From: Mermis nigrescens
Lineage: Eukaryota; Nematoda; Enoplea; Mermithida; Mermithidae
DNA: 64,000 nt
Reading direction: 5' to 3'
Assembly: GCA_036768485.1 (NCBI GenBank)
Contig: JAVLUZ010000157.1
Coordinates: forward strand, 13,194,011 to 13,258,010
Shown here in pieces: positions 50,112 to 60,600 of the stretch (within the stretch, counting starts at the first letter, position 1; the number at the start of each line of letters is the position of its first letter). The translations under genes and the position numbers were made by a program. The notes under the pieces are model-generated. The model did not search any database. It saw nothing but the letters and a program-made list of their open reading frames with translations, and was not told the origin of the DNA.

Positions 50112-50247
50112 GTGCGTCTTCAGATTGGTGCCAGGGGATGATCTAAGTCTAAGAAAAATATGGGGCAAAAACTGCTTTGCTCGCTTTGCAATTTTCGCCC
50201 CATTTGTCTCAGGCTTATATCATCCCCTGGCACCAATGTGAAGGCAC
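50112..50247. mobile_element. Foldback MITE inside the transposase intron
   Basis: A 136-bp imperfect hairpin. ATTGGTGCCAGGGGATGAT faces its exact complement (50124-50142 versus 50219-50237), with an inner TGGGGC..GCCCCA pairing and a 'tttgctcgctttgc' loop like that of 49101-49240. Confidence 0.8.
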
Positions 50248-50327
50248 ATAACTAAGCCTAAGCCTAAGAAATAAGTATTAGAAGAGACATAGGAAGAAAA
50301 TGATGCTAGCACCCTTATTTGTCGCAT

Positions 50328-50535
50328 TATATGTAATCCTTCCTGTTCTAACTAACCCTATCAAAACAAGAATGATAAGCGGATGGTTTGCATGACTTAA
50401 TTATTATAATTACTGAAGTATAATTTCTTAATTATATGGAATCCTTCCCTTTCTAAGTAACCCTAACAAAAAAAGTATGGTAACCAGATGGTTTGCATGA
50501 CTTAATTATTATAATTACAGAAGCATAATTTCATA
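50328..50535. repeat. Tandem duplication, ~105-bp unit, in intron
   Basis: Two direct copies sharing 'atggtttgcatgacttaatt' and 'attataattac.gaag.ata'. The second copy ends a few bases from the intron's 5' splice site. Confidence 0.75.
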
Positions 50536-51342
50536 CTCACTTTTAAATGTTGATATCCGTGCTGATCCAGGCAGTCGTACGCCTTCCAGCAGTTGCTTAT
50601 AATAGTCGTTCCAGGCAAGACCCACTCCTTTATAATAGGAATCAGCACTGACGAACTTTGCTGATTCACTGCAACAAGAAACACTCGCCCAGTGCCTCGG
50701 TCATAACCTCCAAATACCCACTGCCCATCAACAGAACGCCCCTTATTGTACTTGCGTTTACCAAACTTGAATTCATCAATTTTGACGATCTGACCTGGGC
50801 CTCCTCCAATCCTTTCTGGATTCTCGAGCAACGTCTGTAATAACACTTCTCGACAAAACGACGCCCAATCCACTAGAGTCGTAGATGCTAGTCTAACCTG
50901 AACCGCAATTAAGTCTAATCCAGCACCGTATACCCACAGATTAACAAATGATAAAACTTCGTATACTGATAGTTTCGAGCATTCAAAAAATGTGCCACGT
51001 TCAAACAAAATCTGATTTCCGCATAATCGTCTCTTCTGCTTATTTTTGAAACCGTATTTGGACAACGCCATACCTGTCCATCAATAGTCGCTGTCAATTC
51101 GGACAATTTCAATGCTCCGCCACACCTATCACATTTATAATCCGGCTCCTTCGGTACTAATTGTAAATCTTGTATCCACTGTAACAGTTTCACCAAATCT
51201 TCGGTTAGTTCATTAATTTTTCTAAGATTAAGAAACATGGTTAGTACGCAGCAACAGCGCAAAGCATAAACAACCTTGATAAACAATCTAATATACAAAA
51301 TGTTTATCACACAGCAGCACAGTAGAGCATAAATAACCAAAA

Positions 51343-51590
51343 TCAGCAATTCTAGCATACGAAACAAACACCTATTACGTAAATCACTCATGATTGAAAA
51401 AAAATTTGCATAGAAATGCAACGTCGACTTCAATGTGAGCATAAGGTTACTAATCTAACATCAACCAGAATATGCAATTCTAGCGTCTGAGCAAACACCT
51501 ATTATGTAAATCACTCATGACTAAAAAAATTGTATAGAAAAGCAACACCGACTTCCACATGAGCACAAGGATACTAATCTAATACCGTAC
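51343..51590. repeat. Tandem duplication 5' of transposase gene, ~120-bp unit
   Basis: Two direct copies sharing 'caattctagc', 'acacctatta.gtaaatcac' and 'agcacaaggatactaatcta'-like text. A smaller duplication (51250-51345) yields repeated 'VIYALLCCCV / VVYALRCCCV' in the - frame, so that part of the open frame is not transposase. Confidence 0.75.
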
Positions 51591-51599
51591 AGTACATAA

Positions 51600-52290
51600 A
51601 GAATTTTTCAGTCAGATGTTCAGATGTGCTACACAGATCACCTGCCTGTGATGATAAGCACACATTTTATACAATGCATTAGGAAAGGAGTGTTCTGTCT
51701 AGGCAACAGTAAATGCGACTAACTTTCAGTCTTTTATTATACAGTCATGTAAACTTACATCGACCAGTCACAGCGTATTCATTTAACTACATAATGTTCG
51801 TTCAAGCTATACATAGGAACCAATAAATAGATTGTGGATAGTTACCTACGTACTTCATGAATGTTCATTGTGTGCACGTATGTACGAATAAACCTGTTGT
51901 CATTTCCTTCGTAATAGAGTCATCAATCGTCAGCATTATCGCCATCACCTTTGCTAATGCATGTACATACTATCTATGTACCTACTTACATACCTATGTA
52001 CACACAGACAATTTGATCAATCATTGCAATGATTTTCGCAGTCGCCTTCCCTAAACATTGCGCATCTACATAAAAACAAATGTATGCATCCTGCTTCCAT
52101 CACAGTATACATTAGATCAATCAATGCGCCGTTTAAACCAGTCGCCTTCCCATGCTTTGTGCGTCTATCACTTTACAACTTCATAACTGAATTTCTCCCT
52201 TTCTAAATGCTTTCCGTCGATAATTTCTTTTGAATATCTTCCTTACATTTGATAATCTTTCGATAAATCCCCATTAATTTAAATTCTGTC
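51600..52290. other. Gene-free stretch, nothing recognised
   Basis: Short runs of 'gtacatac/gtatgta' occur, but there is no gene, hairpin element or array. Confidence 0.4.
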
Positions 52291-52417
52291 ACTTCTATCT
52301 ATTCTACAATTAAGCCAGAAAGTACATGAAAGGATTTAACGAAAGATTATGTCCAAAGAACAAAAGAAAGTTTACAGCAAAGCTAGTAATGGCCGAGACG
52401 TACAGGCGGATTCGAGC

Positions 52418-53455
52418 TCACGTACGCCCCTTTAGGAACTCATCTAAACAAAGTTCAGAAATCAAATTCTTAAACCGTTTAAAAGATCTACAATCAACAA
52501 TGCTTTGGGGCAAAGTATTCCAAATTCTATTCATCCTGTTTGCAAAGTCGTTTTTCCTACAGTCTAAATGAAATTTGCAAATATAAAGCTTTATATCACT
52601 TACCGATCTGGTACCCCTCAACCACACCTGGCGTGGGGTTTGGGGGGTATGCACCCCCCAGAAACCAAAATACCCCCCCCCAGAAATCAAAATACCCCCC
52701 CCCAGAATTCAATTTTTGAAAAAATTTTTTCGTTTATTTCGCAATTTTTTGATGCCAATGGATAGTGCTTGATGAGAAACGTCGAAAAATGGTGTTTTTA
52801 TTGCCCTACCACCATTTTTAAGGCCATTTTTTGACTTTCAAAAAATCTTGCACCCCCAGAATTTTTTGCTGCCCACGTATGCCCCTAACTGGTGCGAGTT
52901 CAAAAAGTCTTCAAATGAAAGTAACTGTCTCTTGATTATTCTGAAAGCAAGAGTAAGATCAAAATGAATACGCCGAGTTTCGAGTCTTTCAAGATTTAAC
53001 AAATCCAACCGTTCATTGTAAGACAAATCACCTTGTCGCCATAGTATTCTTTTCGTAAATCTACGCTGAACTTTTTCAATATAGTTGATATCTTTAATCA
53101 AATAAGGGTTCCAAACTACTGAGCTGTACTCCCAAATGGGTCTTACATAGACTTTAAAAGCTTTTACTATTAATTCAATATTATTTGAGACAAAGCTTTT
53201 CTGGATCAGTGATGCAACTCGAGAAGCTTTAGACGCAGTGTTTACTTAATGAATGCTAGAAGATAAATCATCACTAATGTACACTCCCAAATCCTTAATA
53301 GATCCTTCAGAAACAGTTAAATCTTGAAAACCCAGTTTGTAATTGTTTCTAGGATTTCCATACCCCAAATACAACGTTGCACATTTACCATAACTTATTT
53401 GCAAATGCCATTTTTTGGTTCATGCGTGTAAGGAATCCAGATCCGATTGTAAGAG
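52418..53455 (-). pseudogene. LINE reverse transcriptase 3' fragment (CR1/Jockey-like)
   Basis: Reading from 53455 downward, the frames encode the end of a non-LTR retrotransposon RT: 'SIKDLGVYISDDL', then 'KVYVRPIWEYSSVVWNPYL', then 'DINYIEKVQRRFTKRILW' and 'ERLDLLNLERLETRRIHFDL'. A MITE then interrupts (52623-52881), and the protein resumes as 'LYICKFHLDCRKNDFANRMN', 'RIWNTLPQSIVDCRSFKRFK', to a stop at 52418. There is an in-frame stop near 53249. Order and motifs fit the thumb and C-terminal part of CR1- or Jockey-type elements. No endonuclease or catalytic RT core is present, consistent with 5' truncation. Confidence 0.85.
52623..52881 (-). mobile_element. hAT-like MITE family C, copy 7, inside the LINE
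   Basis: 259 bp, splitting the LINE ORF between 'FEDFLNSHQ' and 'SDIKLYICKF'. The flanking 8-mers 'ccctcaac' and 'cccctaac' match at 6 of 8 positions. Because the host ORF is known, this copy independently supports the family's termini (cacacctgg.. and ..gcccacgtatg). Confidence 0.88.
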
Positions 53456-54680
53456 ATCAGCTTGTATATTGTATATGTATATTGTATATTGTACGTATAC
53501 TTGCTGTATACGTACTTATAACGTGGCTATCTTAATACATATGTGAACTAGCTACTACACCAATGCCTGCTGCTCATTCACTCTTAAGAGCATAACTACT
53601 GGTACTTTTTCCCCAGGAGGGATTAGGGGAATTCACCCATGAGGAAAATTTCGACATGTTCAAGAACTGAGCAATATGGTTGCATGATGATGTGCTATGC
53701 GCCGTAAAATCGAAAAATTCAGCGCTTTGCGCCCATTTCTTCTGTCTCTTGACACTTTCTATCGTTTATTGCCGCAAAATTGAAAAAATTAGCGCTTCAT
53801 GCACATTATAAGCAATTTTTTCGTCAAAAACGTAAAAAAATTCAAAAAAAATTTTTTCTATTGCTTAAATAGGGCAGGACGATGTGAAAAGCCCAAAAAC
53901 AGTTTATTTTACGGCCCCTGCCCGTTTTTATGGGTTTTTTCAGATAAAAAATTCAACTATAGAAATATTTAAGAAAATTGATAAATCCAGGGTTGCATTG
54001 CATATAGCAACGGTTAAGTTCTTCACCTCCCCCTGGCGAAAATCCTCAGTACGCATATGTTTCTATTGTTTTAATGTTCATGCGTAAAGTAGGTTTTAGA
54101 AAATCCTCACTACGCCTACGTTTCTATTGTTCAACTGTTCTGGTGTAGTTTTTGTCTTATAGTCCACTGACAACAGCTCAAATTTGTGTAATACGACATA
54201 AAGGACCTGAAATTTTTTTCAGCGCACCAAATTTATTGTTTATCTATATTTTTTGTCTTCTACGTAGCCCGCTCAAAACGCTCAAATTTGAACTAGACAA
54301 GTAGAGAATGTCAACTAAATCATTTATTTTCTGTGTTGTTTTTCTTTGTAATGCACAAAGCTTAAATACAACAAAGAAGCCAGGAAATTATTCGTCGATT
54401 AAAAGATGAAAAATCCGTTGTATAGATAGTTTTAAGGATATATTTGCTTGGTACGAGTATGAAATGACGTGAAAATTTTCGAAATTTTTCCTAAAATCTT
54501 CCTTCACCATTGTATAGACCTCGCCGAGATACGCTTAAAAACGCATTTATTTTTGTTTGACCTCAAAATGTTCGCCCCCTAGAAATAAAATCCTGGATGT
54601 GGGCCTGAATACAGTTATGATATTTCTGCTGTTTGTTATGACTTAGACGTATAGATTGCTACTATTCGAATTTTCGACGA
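53456..54680. other. Gene-free stretch
   Basis: A short TGTATAT-rich tract near 53465-53515, and two ~70-bp near-duplicates around 54040-54140 ('aaaatcctca.tacgc.ta.gtttctattgtt'). No gene. Confidence 0.45.
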
Positions 54681-54930
54681 CAACGGGCGAATTAAAGGGG
54701 GCGGGGGCGGCCGCTTCCACGAATTGGCCAAAAATATTTAGCTAGGCAAAAATGGGTATGTAATTTACAATGATTTTGGCCCTCAGTGACCATAATTTCT
54801 CAAATTTTTCCGGTGCTGCGCGCCGGATAATTCCTAATAATCACATTTATAAACTTTCTTGGCGATCTGTAAGCCATTTTTTCATGAAATAGGTTTCAAA
54901 ACAATTTCAATAGCAGAAGGAGGTTTTTAG

Positions 54931-55816
54931 TAGAGCTGTGTCGGAGGCCCAGGCCCCGGCGGCCTTCGGCCGCCGGGGCCTAGGCCCCGGCCCGACGGGC
55001 CGGGGCCAGGCTGGCCCCGAGCACCGGGGCCGGGCCAATGTTAGAGTTGATTATAATGTAGAAAATTGATAATGTTTTGGGCAGATTTACCTTCAAACTC
55101 AATTTCAAGCAAACCACAGATCTTGCTAATTCAAATCTTTATTTCACTATGTCAGATTGGTGCAAATTTCTAGTTAATAATCAAAATTGACATATTTTAA
55201 ATTGCAATTCATATAGACGAGCATTTCCAGCTTGCTTGGTAGCAGACAGCTACGTCTATCAGAACAAATAGAATAATAAGCCTAAAAAAGTGCAAAGTAA
55301 AGCACATTGAAAAACGCATCCAAGTCAGAGGAGTTAAATCCATACATGGGCAGCTCAAAAATTCTAGGGGGTCCAACATTTTTCAAAGTCAAAAAGTGCC
55401 TGATAATATATGGTAGAGCGAAAAAAACACCGTTTTCTCGCGTCTCTCAATGAGCTATCCATTAGCATCAAAAAACCGCAGAAAAACAAAAAATTCTGAA
55501 AATCAATTTTTGGGGGTCTAGCGGATTTTTTTGGGGGGGAAATGAGAATTCTGGGGGTCTGGATCCCCCGATGCCCATGTTCTGTTATATATTGTAATCC
55601 GATCAAATATTAACGCTTGACGTGCATATCTACAAGCAAGAATATATGCATAGGTACATTACATATAAGGGGTAGGGCAGGGTCGTACTATGAGTATGGT
55701 AAAGCACGCTATTATTGGCCCCGGCCAGGCCCGGCCCCGGCCCCGGCCCCGGCACCGGGGCCTAGGCCCCGCCCGGCCCCGGCCCCGGCAAAAAAGGCGG
55801 CCCCGGCACAGCTCTA
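54931..55816. mobile_element. hAT-like element with GC-rich termini
   Basis: 886 bp, flanked by a perfect 8-bp duplication 'gtttttag' (54923-54930 and 55817-55824). The terminal inverted repeat is TAGAGCTGTG on both sides. Subterminal regions are strongly GC-rich: runs of GGCCCCGG at 54946-55035 and 55718-55806, against an AT-rich interior. It sits inside the family A element and itself contains a MITE C copy. A relic of the same family is at about 26620-26672. Confidence 0.85.
55341..55584 (+). mobile_element. hAT-like MITE family C, copy 8 (third nesting level)
   Basis: 244 bp, starting 'catacatgggcagctc' and ending near 'gatgcccatgttctg'. It contains 'caaagtcaaaaagtgcctga' and 'gagctatccattagcatcaa', a diverged version of the family consensus. 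Confidence 0.75.
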
Positions 55817-56216
55817 GTTTTTAGCATATTTTTCTTCTATTTTCAATCAACATTTTTCGACGTTACGCGTCAAATGCTTCAAATACAAGAAATCAAGTAC
55901 TAAATCAAGCTTCTAAACGTCCATCCGCCTGAATATCACCAATTTACGGCGCTTTACGCCAGATTTTCGCTAAAGTCAAAGAAGTTTAATGTATTTTTCG
56001 CACAAAATGGTCGAAAATTTCAAAATTTTTCGAAAAAAATATTGCGTCTAAAGTTATTTTAAGTTAAAGTATACATTGGATTGGAAAACGTCAAAAAGCG
56101 CTATTTCGAACTGAACAGCAAATTTTAAGACCTATTTTTGTCTGTTTTTGAAGAAGTTGGGGTACTGCCGCCCCCCCCCCCATCAGGAAAATCCTAGATC
56201 CGCCACTGGACGAAAA

Positions 56217-56536
56217 ACAATAGTGTGTTAAGGTTCATAAAGGTACTCCACAGATGCAAAATATCTACGCTGATTGTAATTCGGATCTTACTGGTGGTTT
56301 AGTGCTTTTTGCGTAAAGATTTTATTGATCAAAGTTTTATTTAATGCTCTAAAACGTCTCATATGTTTAACAGAGCTAACTATATTTTGAATATTTCATT
56401 CTAAGTCTGAATATGGTGAATTTTTAGTGCAATTTCTAGATTTCGGACCTGGCAACTTTGCCCTCCATCAGACTAGTGCAGTCGGAGTCAGCCGTGACTA
56501 TTCTATTCCGTTTGTCGTACCTAACTTCATCCAACG
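56217..56536. other. Spt5 upstream region
   Basis: Directly 5' of the Spt5 ATG. A hAT-like end ('tttttagtgcaatttctag...ggcaactttg') reaches to about 56463, leaving only ~70 bp between it and the start codon. In that gap 'gtgcagtcggagtcagc' (56477-56493) could serve as an initiator, but I see no TATA box that I would defend. Confidence 0.35.
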
Positions 56537-56587
56537 ATGTCTGATACAAGTGATGATGATCAAGTTAGAGAGAAGGATGAAAGCGAG
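56537..56587 (+). CDS. Spt5: Spt5 exon 1
   Basis: 17 codons, [17 protein letters not shown]. Ends GAG|GTAGGT in phase 0. Intron 1 runs from 56588 to 57728. Confidence 0.85.
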
Positions 56588-57533
56588 GTAGGTATACTTA
56601 ATTAACTATTAATAGTTCTCCAATTAAAGAGACATCTATGTCGATTTACGAATGATTATATTCGTGGCATCGCGTACTCATATCTTTCATAATGCATTTT
56701 TTATGTCTGTTTATTTACTCATTGTCGCCTCTGTAATTATAATCATTGCCATATTTACAATTATCAAATAATAAAAAATAATGGTTTATTTAATAATTAT
56801 TGAATGTTCTATTGAATAATACTGTCAAAATCTTTAATTTTGGTTTTATATTGCGCTAGATTTTCTAATGTTCTGAAAGGCTTTTTGTATATTCTGATCA
56901 AATTATGAGCGGGGACATTTTTGTAAGTGTGGTAAAATGCTTCTTAATTAAGTTTTTGGCTATCAAAATATCGTTTGGTGATTATTTTTGATCGCTGCAT
57001 CTACAATCTTTAATGTTTGCTTATTTTGCAGAAAGTTTGATGATCGTTGACGGATCGCATAGGCATGCTGTTATTAAATAGCAGGAGTACAAAGTAATGC
57101 GGTGGGATCAGTGGCAAAGGGTTAGAGCCAGACATGCACGCGTTGGTCTAGTGACCCTGCTCAGCTTTGAAAAAATGCGAAGTTTTCTGAGGAAAATAAG
57201 GCAAAATGAAGGCCAAAAATGGATGACATTTAAATTTTTCTTCAAAAGTGCTTTAAATTAACTAGAAACTATGTTATAACGAAGTTTTAACACTATTCTA
57301 GCGCTATACCAGTTTTTGAGGCCATCTCGAACAAGAAACCTCGATTTTTGACCCTATCTCAGATCGACAATGGTTCTATCTACATATGTCCATTTGTAAC
57401 CAGCACACTTAAATTACGTTTTAAGCATATCAGGGTACATTGTCTCTGTCGAAAAAAACATAAAGTTCTTCAAAATTTAGGTTAAGGAATTATTAAGCTT
57501 TAATTAAATTAATGTTTTCAAAAATGCTTCCCG

Positions 57534-57601
<68 letters not shown>

Positions 57602-57608
57602 TATATAT

Positions 57609-57699
<91 letters not shown>

Positions 57700-60600
57700 T
57701 GCTTACCTAAGCGTTTATAAATGTTTAGGATGACAGGGAAGCAATTGACGACGAGCATGATGATAACGAGGAGAAAGGAAGCGACGAAGACGATGAAAAA
57801 GAAGCAGAAAACGATGAGGAAGGAAAAGATGATGACGAAGAATTTGAAGAAGATGATGATGAGGAAGAAGCAGCTCCGCGACGCAAGAAGCCCCGGAAAG
57901 GCATGAATGCTCGAGATTTTTTTTTGGAAGAAGTGGAAGTGGAGTCTGACGACGAAGAAGAAGAAGCTGAAGAGGTAAAATATTCTAAATATCTAGGGCG
58001 GCTTTATATAGCGCCCTTATTTATAGAACTACAAAGTGTTCCACTGGAACGATGATAAATGTCTTTCATGCTCTGATTTTGGCGCTTTATCTTTGCCTTT
58101 TAAAAGCCTGAGTGTTTATACCTTTTCTGTTTTTTGCAGTTTTCTTTAATACGGAGTATCTTAATGTTTCGTGTCGGCTGAATAATTATTTAGAGATTTT
58201 TTTAAATATATTTGTTTATTCGGATCAATCAACGCCTACAATACCAGAGTAATATTACTCTTAACATTGAATTTTTAGTTGTGAATGTTGCATTATCTGA
58301 TTTATACTTCCTTCAAGAAAAACTTCTGCTCGACCTCTTCTTAGCTAGATAAAATAATTAATGTGCTCTTTCTGACCATGTAGTTACAGAAAAAATGAAA
58401 TACTGAAAAATAGTATAAATTATGGGAAAAATAAGATAATATATATGTATAAATTATAATGCTAGTTAATGTAACTTTTTTGCGTTCTTTACCTGTAAGA
58501 TTTTTTAACCAGCCGTTGCTTTTACAACTTCATAAATTTAACGTTGGTTTCTAGCATTGACAAGGTATACGAACCAATGTCGTATTTACAGAGGCAGCCA
58601 TTTTTTCCTTGGCCGTCAATAAATTTTTAGATGCAAAACGGAAAAATCGCTATCTTTTTGCTATTTTTTGTTATGTGATTTTTGTTATCAATATTTGCAG
58701 TTTATCAAATAAGTTCAGGGAGCTACGTACATATAGTTTGTTGCTCTCCGTTCGTGTAATATTTGAATTTAGGACCTAATTACATAAATTGAGCAATAAT
58801 TCCTAAGCATTCAATATAGCTTTTTAAATTACGTATAACCTCAGCCCATGTAGAATGAATGGCTTTTATTTGAACTCCCAAAACAGCGGCGCTCTTCTTG
58901 CTATTATTAATTAACTTTTGCTGCGTTTAAAAGGCATAAATTTATTCCTAAACCCATAATTTTATGATTCCAAAAGTTTAAAAAGCTATATGTTTGCCAC
59001 AAATGCTCAAAAAATGGTGCTCTTAAAGCGATACCATCGTTTTTCGGCGTAGAATCGTTTTTTACAAAGCGTTCTAGCTATTTTCATAAAGCTTTTAGCG
59101 CCACATAGAACATTTTTTAACTTTCTCTTTAAAGTTATAATTTTTGCCGGAACAATATCATTTCGTTTTAGTGTCCAATTCGATATCTACGATAAGAGCC
59201 TTATTTAAGGGGCGGGTTAAGGCGGCCGGCTCCCTCCCTTGGCCGTAAAAATAATTTCGATAGGTAAGTTAATGGACTGAAAATGAAAAAATTGCGTCTT
59301 CTTTCTCAAAAATCGTCAAATTTTTGGCGTTTTGCGCTTTATGTGAAGTATTTTCTATAATTTGCCTCAAGCACGATCGAAAAATTGCATTTTTCAGGGC
59401 ATATTTAGAGAAGAGAATTTTTCTTGTAAAGTTCTAATTTCATGAGCTCAACGGATAGACTGTGTCGAAAAACGTTGGAAAATGCGGTTCTTATGAGCTT
59501 TACTTCGAAATTTACGAGTTTTGGCCAATTGACTTGAAGTCGCCCCCTTCTCTTTGCCAGATCCAGCCTACGGGCCCGTCTACGATAATCAACATATGCG
59601 ATCGTAGCGCTGGATGCTATGATTCTTCTCTTTTAATTATAGATTTGCAAAATAATGTATGTTAACATTTACTCAACTTTTTCTAACAGTTCGATGAGGC
59701 TGGCGGAATAGGAAATGAGGAAGAAGAACGAGAGCTGGCCCAGGCTACTGCTGCAGAAATAGAAAACAAGCGTCGATTAGAGGAAAAGCGAAAACGGGAA
59801 GAATTGTGGAAGTAAGAGTGTTTATGATCACGGTTTTTTTGTATTCGGCAAAGATTTTTTCCGATGTACAAAGACTTTTCGGGACCGTCTTTGTACATGT
59901 ACAAAGATTTTTGGGAAGACAAAAATTGCAAAAAAGGTCTGAAATTCCCGAAATATTTTTAGTAATTGTTTGTCCCATATATCTTCAAAATGGCAGAATT
60001 TGCATTTAGAATGTAGAAATGTCAAATTTTTCGACGCTTCGCGCCGTTTTGAGACAATTTTCAGTGATTTTTGGCGTTAGAAACCCAGAAATTAGTCTAA
60101 ATACACTACCAAAGGTCGGAAAACCCTGTTTTACCGCACTAAAATCGCTACTGTACCATATAATAGAAGAAAAAAATTTGCCTGTACAAAATGTACAAAG
60201 ACTTTTGTGGGCCATCTTTGTACATGCACAAACGGACATTGTCAAAAAAACACTGTTTATGATGCATGTTTACGATAAGTTGTGCTGTTTTTCATATATG
60301 TATTTATATTCACTTCTCAGAAATATGGACGAAGACGAGATAAACGAATATTTTCGTAAGAAATACGGACGTGCACCGGCGGCGGGCGAAGTGGATGAAG
60401 AAATTTACGACGAGATTGCTCAGCAAGGCTTGTTACCGAGCACGACGTAAGAATAACGTTCCTTGCGGTCTTAAAGAAAACAATTTTTCAAAACAACTTT
60501 TCTTTTTCTTTTTTTCTAAAAATAACTTTTCTTTCCTTGCATTATTTCGTTTATCACCCAGCTGCAGATCTGTTTGGGTCATGCACATATATACATGTTT

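Larger units (their letters stand above)
49859..51238 (-). pseudogene. IS1595/ISXO2-type transposase, spliced, frameshifted
   Basis: A DDE transposase that would cut and paste its own element. Start chosen at 51238 ('MFLNLRKINELTEDL'), because sequence further 5' is a tandem duplication. N-terminal Cys pairs ('YKCDRCGGAL', 'GQVWRC') suggest a zinc-binding head. A one-base loss in a T run (51057-51059) shifts the frame, and the protein resumes as 'KYGFKNKQKRRLCGNQILF'. The catalytic domain follows with 'VKIDEFKFGKRKYNKGRSVD'. The second acidic position reads 'GTTIISNCWKAYDCL', where the family has D, here N. A 472-bp intron (50069-50540; donor GTGAGT, acceptor TGCAG) joins HLK to VNHSITF in phase 0. 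The final 'GAHTNAIESTW' is present. Stop at 49859-49861. The frameshift plus D-to-N make it inactive. Confidence 0.82.
54684..56208. mobile_element. Family A hAT-like element with nested insertions
   Basis: The left part ('cgaattaaaggggg', 'gcggccgc', 'tacaatgattttg', 'tctcaaatttttc' plus GC hairpin) matches 29754-29930. The right end '..cctagatccgccactg' is the inverted partner of 'cagtggcggatctagg'. Candidate target duplication 'gacgacaa' (54676-54683) / 'gacgaaaa' (56209-56216), 7 of 8. It is interrupted by 54931-55816. No transposase. Confidence 0.65.

Noticed and set aside
54946..55035. GC-rich block as rRNA or CpG-island promoter
   Set aside because: Simple GGCCCCGG repetition bounded by transposon ends and a target duplication; no rRNA landmarks.
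57721..57906. Alternative frame of Spt5 exon 2 (Met/Lys-rich ORF)
   Set aside because: Shadow of the acidic exon; only the Asp/Glu frame splices consistently with the neighbouring exons.
59683..60245. Several - strand ORFs overlapping Spt5 exon 3 and intron 3
   Set aside because: Antisense shadows of the exon and of repeat family H; no homology or splice logic.
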